DNA of 64,000 bases from Podospora comata. Its lineage: Eukaryota; Ascomycota; Sordariomycetes; Sordariales; Podosporaceae. Numbering within the stretch: position 1 is the stretch's first letter; every line of letters begins with the position of its first letter. This document shows positions 56,550-64,000 of the stretch, piece by piece. The notes under the pieces were generated by a model. It had not been told where the DNA came from. It saw only the letters and a program-made list of their open reading frames with translations, and did not search any database. The stretch lies in the NCBI GenBank assembly GCA_017354895.1, contig CP071493.1, forward strand, positions 1,302,001-1,366,000, read 5' to 3'. A program made the translations under genes and the position numbers.

Positions 56550-59196
56550 CTAAACCACAATCCCCGACCCCTCCATCCCGGTCCTCTGCTCCTCCGTCTC
56601 CGTCTCATCCCCTTCATCGTCACTCATAACCCTGCTCTGCGCCTCCTGGTACTCATCCTGCGTCTCCTCCGCCTCCGTCTGCCGATCCTGCTCCTCCTCC
56701 TTCTGCTGCTCCTCACCGACGACATAAGCAGGCGCGCCCAGCTCCTCCTCCTGACCACCAACCCAGACCTTGTTGAGCTCCGTCTCAATCTCCTCCCGTC
56801 TCTTCTTCCACTTTTCCACCTGAGCCAACCTCTCCCTCAGATCGTGAAGCTCCTTCTCGACAGCCATCTTCTCGCGTTCGGTGCCGATGCGCTGGACCTC
56901 CCACTCGTCTCCGCGCTCGCCGAGGCCGAGGACAAGGTTGTAGGTGTGGTATTTCTTAAGCGAAGCGCGGGTGGAGATGGTAATGAGGGCTGGAAAAGGA
57001 CAAATGTTAGTTGTAGGTAGGGAAAACGGGGGGAGAGAGAAAAAAAAACTTACTGATACCCTTCTCCTTGCAAGTCTCATACAACAACCCCTCCACATCA
57101 CTGCTCACCGCGCTCGTCCCCTCATCGATAAACGCATACTGCGGCTCGTGATAGAGCAATCTCGCAATCGCCAACCTCTGCTTCTCACCACCGCTCAACA
57201 CATCCTTCCACTCCTTCCTCGTGTCCCACCCCCCCTCTCGATCAGGCAAATACCCCAGCTTCGCCTGCTCAAGCGCCCTCTTGAGATCATACTCATTCTT
57301 CCTCTTCTCCCTCATGTCCGCCTCCCCGTCAGGATAAATAACCTGATCTCTCAGCGTCCCGATGCTCAGATACGGCCTCTGAGGCAAAAACATGATCCCA
57401 TCCTCCCCATTGTTCTTCGGCCTAGACACCAAACCCCGATAAACCGGCCACAACCCCGCAATCACCCTCGCAATAGCCGACTTTCCAATCCCGTTCGGCC
57501 CCGAAATCAGCAGGTGATCCCCCCGCCTCACAATCAAGCTCAAGCTCTCGAGCAACTCCTCACCGCCCTGAGGCCACAACCCGGGAGCCACAATCGGCAC
57601 ATTCTCCAACCTCACCCCATCAAACCCCTTTTGGATGGTCCCCTGCACATCGCTCAGCGAGTACAGCTCGTTCTCCCTCCCGCGGACATAATACGCATTC
57701 GCGTGCGCCCTGTGCAGAGTAGAAATAAGCGTGTACACCCGACTGGTATACCCAGCCAGCTCGCTCAGATCCTTGATGCTGTACATCATCCTCCCGCCTG
57801 CATCAGCCAGACTCAGCATCAACCTCTTATTCGTAATAAAATCCTTCATCCTCTCCCTTTCCCTCCCTCCTTTAACCGCAGTCGCACCGGCAACCTCTGT
57901 CGCCCCCCCAAGCCCACCCCAAGCAGGCAGGAAAACAGGCAGTGACGACAAAAGGTAGCCATACGCACTCCAGCTGTACTTGAGAATGAAATCCTCCAAG
58001 ATGTTGTACCTAATCTTGAGCATGTAAATCCCCTCCATCCAATTCTTCAGACTCTTGAACTCTTTGTTCAAGAACGTCTTCTCCATCTCCGCACCGCCAT
58101 AAAACGCCACCTCCTCCGCATTGGCGATCAACCTCGCGTGCAGGCTCCTAAAGTCACCCTCTTTCCTGCCCTCGACAGCCTTGAGCTTGCCAAAGGGGGG
58201 AGACAACTTCCTGAGGATGGAGGCGGTAAGAAAGTAATTGCTCAACAAACCGGTCAACGCCAACGGGCCGAGCGAGCGGTAGAGCTGGTAGTTGAACACG
58301 CAGATGTCAACAAACGGTTTTCCAAGGGAAGAGTACAAGTTAGCGGCAGCGGCGCAGAACTGTGTGAGATCCTGGGTGATGAACTGATCTGCTCCCTGGC
58401 CAACGCCTCCGTCGAGGTTATGGAGCTTGTAGTAGTTTAGATTGTCGTTGAGGTACAGGTCGTGAATGTAACGGGTGAGACGGGTGCGGAAGGCAATCGA
58501 GACCTTGGATTCGAGATACTTGATCATGGCGTTGGTGTAAGAGGCAAAGCCACCGAGACCGCACCACTTGGCTAGACCGAGGAGGAAGGCTTTCCCGTTT
58601 CCTGCCACGAGATCACGGACGATTTCACCGTCTAGGCGGGCGACTACCAGAGAGAGATAAGTGCGCAACATGAGGAAGGCGCCGTGACTGACGAGGAGAC
58701 CTGCTTCTTTGCTTGTCCAGCGGGGGATCATGATGCTCATGAGACTGAGGAACTGGTGGAGGAAGGCGAGGTTGAGACCCGGTTTGGTTTGTGCTGCCGG
58801 GACGTGGCCATCTCCCAACCCAGATACCCTAGGTGGGTTAAGGAACAGTCTGCGATGGGCCTCAAAGGTGAGCGGCTTGGTACTCGAGATGACAACTTTG
58901 GAGGTGCCATCCTTGTAAGGAACATAAATGGTGCGAGAACCGTCCTTGTTGTGTAGCCAAGAGTTAGTTCGCACAAGTTTCCTCCCTGTCTCGCGCTCCT
59001 CACGCTTGCGTTTCCACTTCCGACGGGTGCCCTCGCCAGCGAGGATGATGGAGGTGGCGAGAGCGAGGGTGCATAGCAGGCGCGTTGTTTTGGACGTGCT
59101 GCGCAGCTTTGTGCGGATGAGTTCGCCGTACTTTTCGACAAAGGTGGCAATGGCCTCCTCGGCGGCCGAGTGCCGGAGGGTTGACTGGACTGCCAT
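56550..59196 (-). CDS. Peroxisomal long-chain acyl-CoA ABC half-transporter (ABCD/Pxa1 type), 860 aa
   Basis: Such half-transporters pair with a second one to import long-chain acyl-CoA into peroxisomes for beta-oxidation. Two exons on the minus strand, 59196-57054 and 56989-56550, flank a 64-nt intron with donor GTAAGT. An N-terminal hydrophobic segment (residues about 40-58) is followed by the ABCD transmembrane domain (about 95-430), with the typical block YYKLHNLDGGVGQGADQFIT and the EEVAFYGG element. The ATPase domain has Walker A (GPNGIGKSAIA, near 565), Q-loop (MFLPQRPYLSIGTLRDQVIY), signature (LSGGEKQRLAIAR) and Walker B (YAFIDEGTSAV). The second exon completes the domain (LITISTR with the switch region) and adds a charged coiled-coil tail. 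I chose the ATG at 59196, the first on the coding strand in frame. Confidence 0.95.
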
Positions 59197-62100
59197 GACC
59201 GTCGTCGTCGTCGTCTGTTGCACGCGACGAGATCCGAAAAAGGGAGGGGGGCGTGTAGTTTTGTTATTCCTCCCGAGCCTCCGGGCTCAAGCGCTCTATT
59301 CCATTCGGACCCTTATATACCGTGTCGTTGTTTGTTTATTTGTGGTGTGGTGTAGCTAAGATAGTGGTTGGTAAGGAGGCGGAAACCGAGAGCCGTAGGT
59401 AGAGTTTTGGGGATAAAACGGCGGGTGGACGTGGCTTTGGTTTAAACTGTAAAAGAGACACTTGTGTTTGTTGTCGGGCTGTCAAGGTGCGTCGGTCCCG
59501 GAGTAAACATCGGGTTAGCAAGCGTTGTGTTGAAGAGGATCGCTTAGAATTGGATGTCGTGTCTCTCTTGTTCTTTCGGTTATGGCTTGTTGTTGGACAC
59601 ATAATGGCATGTGAATATCCCGAGGTGTCGCTGCTCCAGCCACAGCATGCTGCGTGCTCAACGTCATCGCCCCCAGGAAGCAAGCCACTGTTCCTGGTCA
59701 GGTGCGCCCCCCAGGCGTGCTGCTTGGGGATCTAAGACCCGGGGACCTGCCCAATCCAGTGGGTTTTCCCCGCAATCCTCACTGAAAAGGGCGGGGCGTT
59801 TACCCACATTTCGCACCATGCATCAAGATCTTGTTCCGGGCTTTCCAAGAGTCTTCGATGTCTGGAGAGGCCTGTTCTAGGTTGTGGCAAGCACCGCTTC
59901 GATCAACCGATATATCAATCGCACAGCAACACAGATATCGGGTTCTTTATATGAATAATTACTTCCAACTCCCCATTTGTGTCAAGGCAGGCTCGAGTTT
60001 TCTGTGGGCTCAAGGTGGGAATGTACTGCATATGTGGAGAAAGTACTGAAGTCCCCCGGAGCTGTTCAAAGGCTGACAGATCGATCTGAAACGGTAGGTT
60101 TTTTTTTTTTTAACTTTTTACATTTTCACATGGGCTTGTCTGCTCTTCCTTGCCTGGGACTCGTGTCCTATTTTTTCTCAAGGCTCTCGGGAGGCGCACA
60201 GCAAGTCTCGGGCACCCGTACGGGATGGTACGCCAGCTTCCATCCGGTTCGCCAATCCATTGCAGACCGGAAAGATATGGTGCGGGGCAGCCAGGCCCGT
60301 GAGGCGGCCCTTCAAGATCCGGGTCCGAACTTTCTCTGTGACGACCCGGCAGTCAGGGACCAGACATCCATGGCTGTCACTTCAGAAACAAGAGGCTCTC
60401 TGGGAAAACCCAGTGTCTCAATCTCAACAGCGACGAAGCAGAGGTGGTGACTGGCTGCGTGGTTGTTCTTCTGGTGCTGACCCGTCACCGTCCCGGGCGG
60501 TAACATGGCCAATCACATCGGGCTTGGCCATGGCATCCTCCAACAGCCCAATGTTCTCCAGCATCCCCTGCCGAGGACCAGTCTCGAGCGGGTGCAGCTC
60601 CTTTCCAGCAGTCCCCAGCCGAAGCAATGCGGACCGCTCGCACGCCATGACGGGCAAGACGGAGCAGTCGATGTCTTGCGGGGGGTTGCCTGCAGACTCC
60701 AGTTCGAGTGTGGAGAGAATGCATGTCTCCTGAGGTTCTGACACTGGAACAATTGGGCAATTGGGCGACTGGGCTCTCATGCAGTCACGGAGGGCTGCGA
60801 CAAATGGCAACGCAAGCCCCCAATCAAGCTCAGCCCTGGCAATAAAACGACGCGCTCTGCCAGGTGGCTGCGTATTCGCCTCATATTTTGATGGTTTTCA
60901 GAGAGAATGGTGTTGGATTACAGTCTCCAGTCTCGAAAGGCTTGGAGTGGAAAGGGGCAGAGGAGGGTCCATGATGCCGTGGAACCCTTGACCTATAAAA
61001 TTGACCATAGCGATGCTGTTGAATGCCGGCGGTCTGCAGCTTGGGCTGCCAGTTGCATTGCCTTGCCATTGCTTGAGAAGCCAAGCGCATGTGTTGCTTC
61101 TTTTCCAATTCCTTTTCTTTGGTTCGCACATAGGTCTCCAAGAGCTGCAGTTCTGCACACGACACAGCACAACAGCGGGAATCTCACAGCAAACACCAGA
61201 CAGACAACCTTTCCATCTCAGCACCCACTTTGCCCAGGGCCGGCCAGAAGTTGAACTTCTGTGGGCGGCGGGTCTGGGACGGATTTAAACTAAGCAGAAG
61301 TATTGATTGGGTAAAAGTACTTGGCTGCTGCTGGGCCGCGATGAGACGTGTTAGTAGAATGAATGCCCAGACGCCTTGAAACCAGCCAAATGGCAGCTGT
61401 TGGCTCTACGCGCCGCGGCAGGTACTATCGCCTGGTAATAGCACGCTATGTGCACCACGTAGCCGCAAAGTTACTGGGCTGGCTGGGTAATTTTCCCTGG
61501 GGGCAATCCGCTAATCCTGTCTTGTCCTCCTTGCTCCCCCATCATTCTCTGCTGCTGCGCTGCTCAAGCCATCCCAGAACCAGACCCATCACCTTTAAAC
61601 TCCATCATCTCGCTTGTCCACCACCACCACGTCCCTCCTCAGCCGCTGATACGCCCATCCTCTTTTTTCCCCTTCCACCATCCCCAAGGCCATTGTCTGG
61701 TCTCCGGCGTGCGATTCTTCCATCTGCGGGCTCCCTTTTGGTCCGACAGCTTCCCTCCTCACCTTCGTCCCTTTTGCCTCGAAACTGCCAGTTCCTTTCG
61801 CTCGACAAGAAACACGCCCAGTCGTGTGCTCGGTCCCTTTCCCGATCGGCCTTGTCTGCGCGCCAATTTCCCGTCTGCACCGACCGTCACATCACGGTTC
61901 GCATCGTCCTTCTCGCGACTTTCTTTCTTCATAGCCGTATTCTTCACCGCAGAGCTTCGCGTGCTCCATTCGCACCAACCAGCAGCAACGGCTTCTTCGA
62001 CAGTTATTAGGCAAAGGTGGTTCAGGACGAGCGAAGTGGCCTCGAAGGGCCATACTCCGCTGAGATAGGGGCTGGGTCGCGCCGAGCGTTCCTTAGATCC

Positions 62101-62397
62101 GATCTTTGAATCTTAAAGGTGGGTGGGTGATTACATGCGACCGCGTTTGGGGACCTTTTTGGCTTTGGGTGGCTGTGCGGTGATGGGGAGCTTCGGTGCT
62201 CGGCGGTCAATTCGACTAGGTTGTTGACCTGCCGTGTCCCATTGCACCGCCCAACAGCACGCCAAACACGCCATCGCGCCCCAGAGCTCAGATCCGACAC
62301 TGCACGGTCTCGAGTTAGCTGCAGTGAATTGAAGGGCCAGTGCTAACTACTGCAATGGATAGGTTCTAACTCGTCTTCATATATCTTACACACAAAA
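59197..62397. other. Intergenic 3.2 kb between divergent ABC transporter and PSR1-like genes
   Basis: Both promoters lie here. The part at 61500-62000 is strongly CT-rich on the plus strand and open in one frame for 215 codons. It looks like the leader of the phosphatase gene, since its composition is almost only Pro/Ser/Arg/Leu codons. No other gene or RNA is supported. Confidence 0.5.
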
Positions 62398-64000
62398 ATG
62401 GCTTGGGGCACTGAAGAGAGGGTGCCAGCGGCCCCTGGGAGTTCCAAGGAGAAGGACACGCTATCAGCTGAGGATGGGAAGAAGGGTCGGGGTCTTTTGC
62501 CCGTGCCATCACGGTCATCGTCTCAAAGAGCTTCACCGACGGCTACTGGCCTGAGCGGCGCAACTGCGAGCGACCCCAGAGATAGCATCGGCGGACATTC
62601 CAAGGAATCCAAAGGCAGTATGTTGGGCCAAAACCGCAATGGAAGCGCATCTAGTAACCGTTTAGGCATGGTAACAGGACCGACAGCCACTCCGGGACAG
62701 TCTGAGCCAAACTCTCCGGCAGCTCCCTCTCATAAAAAGAAGAAGGGCGGATTCTTGGCCATCTTTGGATGCTGTGGTGTTCCGGACAACGCCAATGGGC
62801 TGGAGGCTGAGGCCCCCCATCGTCTCGACAAGATCCCCGCTCGACCTGCCACAGCCAGCCGGCGAACAGCCACGCCATCGGGAGAGCAACCATCTGGGAG
62901 CAAGACGCAGCTGTCTGAGAAGGAGCCCGGTCAGCAAGCACAACAGTCGGCTGCGCAGCCACAGAAGAACGGGAAGCGGATCTCTGGTGCTAGCACTCAG
63001 GATCAATCTACAGTGGGTGATCGCGATGGCGAGTCGAAGCAGACGACGCTTATCGGCGCAGGATCCGGCAACCCATCCATCTCGGTGGACCCCCCACACA
63101 GTGTTACGAGCGCCGACGAGACGATTCACGAGAATGCTTCTGAAAAGGATGCAGAAGGTGATGTTTCTATGCGCGACGCTGACCACTCAAGGCAACAGAA
63201 CGCCCAGGGATCCGTAAACAACGCGGACGAGCAGCTTCCCAAGGTTCCTCCACCGCCCCCAGGGCCTGTGCCGGCAGTGCCGAATGCGCCAACATCCACG
63301 TCAGTGGAAAACCCAGCTGTGTTTGCCTCTGAGCAGCAGCAGGAGAGATGGCTTCTGCCTCCCCAAAGGCCGGAGCACAAGGGCAGAAAATGCCTTGTTC
63401 TTGATCTGGATGAGACGCTTGTCCACAGCTCGTTTAAGGTAAGACCTTGTGTCCCATGAACTACTGGTGGCAATATTCTAATGATCACCAGATCCTCAAC
63501 CAAGCCGACTTCACGATACCTGTCGAGATCGAGGGCAACTTCCATAACGTCTACGTAATCAAGCGACCGGGAGTCGACCAGTTCATGAAGAGGGTTGGTG
63601 AGCTCTACGAGGTTGTTGTCTTTACAGCCTCCGTGTCTAAGGTATGGATGGAGTTCCAGGTCACCGTTGAACGCTCGCATCTGACAAGAAAATAGTATGG
63701 CGACCCACTACTCGACCAGCTGGACATCCACAACGTCGTCCACCATCGCCTCTTCCGCGAGAGTTGCTACAATCACCAGGGCAACTACGTCAAGGACTTG
63801 TCGCAAGTTGGCCGTGACCTCAAGGACACCATCATCATTGACAACTCGCCGACTTCGTACATCTTTCACCCTCAACACGCCGTCCCGATTAGCAGTTGGT
63901 TCTCGGATGCCCACGATAACGAATTGCTGGATTTAATTCCAGTCCTCGAAGACCTTGCCACTCCCAATGTACGAGATGTCAGCCTGGTCCTCGATGTCAC
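62398..64000 (+). CDS. PSR1/NIF-type (SCP-like) protein phosphatase, cut by the window end
   Basis: It is a HAD-superfamily Ser/Thr phosphatase related to yeast Psr1/Psr2, which act at the plasma membrane in stress response. Exons are 62398-63438, 63492-63641 and 63696 onward, beyond the window. The first 320 residues are disordered, with a Lys-rich plus Cys element ([18 protein letters not shown], Cys125-Cys126). This resembles the palmitoylated N-terminus of yeast Psr1 but is internal here. The catalytic FCPH/NIF domain starts at [18 protein letters not shown], with the DxDxT nucleophile at Asp336 and Asp338. It continues with [60 protein letters not shown] and the second motif [20 protein letters not shown]. 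Only a few dozen residues of the C-terminus are missing. Confidence 0.95.

Noticed and set aside
61363-62010. 215-codon plus-strand open frame before the PSR1-like gene
   Set aside because: It is a CT-rich leader: almost only Pro, Ser, Leu and Arg codons, which lack stops by composition. No domain is present.

Overview
The window is nuclear DNA from a filamentous ascomycete, most likely a sordariomycete close to Sordariales. The evidence is protein-coding genes on both strands, each with its own promoter. They are split by short GT-AG introns, mostly 50-70 nt, with CTRAY/TACTAAC-type branch sites. A single 5S rRNA gene stands among protein genes, as in Neurospora. The gene set is typical of the group: a Zn2Cys6 regulator, CreB, D-xylose reductase of the filamentous type, and a DUF7514-type protein. 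There are no operons, no CRISPR array, no tRNA I could support, and no virus-like or LTR element.

Layout. 0-5 kb: the 3' end of an unknown gene, a spliceable disordered protein (366 aa), a stretch of open-frame remnants, and a Pro-rich unknown protein. 5.6-14.7 kb: a dense housekeeping block with a peroxisomal hydratase-2-type dehydratase, tubulin cofactor E, a CCCH zinc-finger protein, cytoplasmic dynein intermediate chain (minus strand) and ATP synthase subunit e. 15.7-17.9 kb: a Zn2Cys6 transcription factor. 17.9-27.0 kb: a gene-poor 9 kb with one unknown 322-aa protein, two arrays of the same 21-nt repeat in opposite orientation, and a 5S rRNA gene. 27-28 kb: a small secreted cysteine-rich protein. 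28-30.7 kb: a DUF7514-type protein with a long Arg/Glu/Asp-rich tail. 32-36.7 kb: a GNAT acetyltransferase, ribosomal protein eL20 and COP9 signalosome subunit 12. 38.9-46.9 kb: a BTB protein, a membrane-anchored alpha/beta hydrolase, SDS22 and xylose reductase. 50.6-59.2 kb: the deubiquitinase CreB and a peroxisomal ABC half-transporter. From 62.4 kb to the right edge: a PSR1/NIF-type phosphatase, cut by the window end.

Functional links are loose, as expected in a fungus. Two proteins are peroxisomal fatty-acid functions (the dehydratase and the ABC transporter). Two belong to carbon source use (xylose reductase, and CreB, which acts in carbon catabolite repression). Two belong to the microtubule system (TBCE, dynein intermediate chain). 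Two belong to phosphatase control (SDS22, PSR1-like).

The least explained features are the paired 21-nt arrays (7 codons per unit) at 20.55 and 25.67 kb, the two-codon first exon of the secreted peptide, the 14-nt microexon that places an intron inside the catalytic cysteine codon of CreB, the GC-AG intron of SDS22, and the unresolved 3' end of the DUF7514-type gene.
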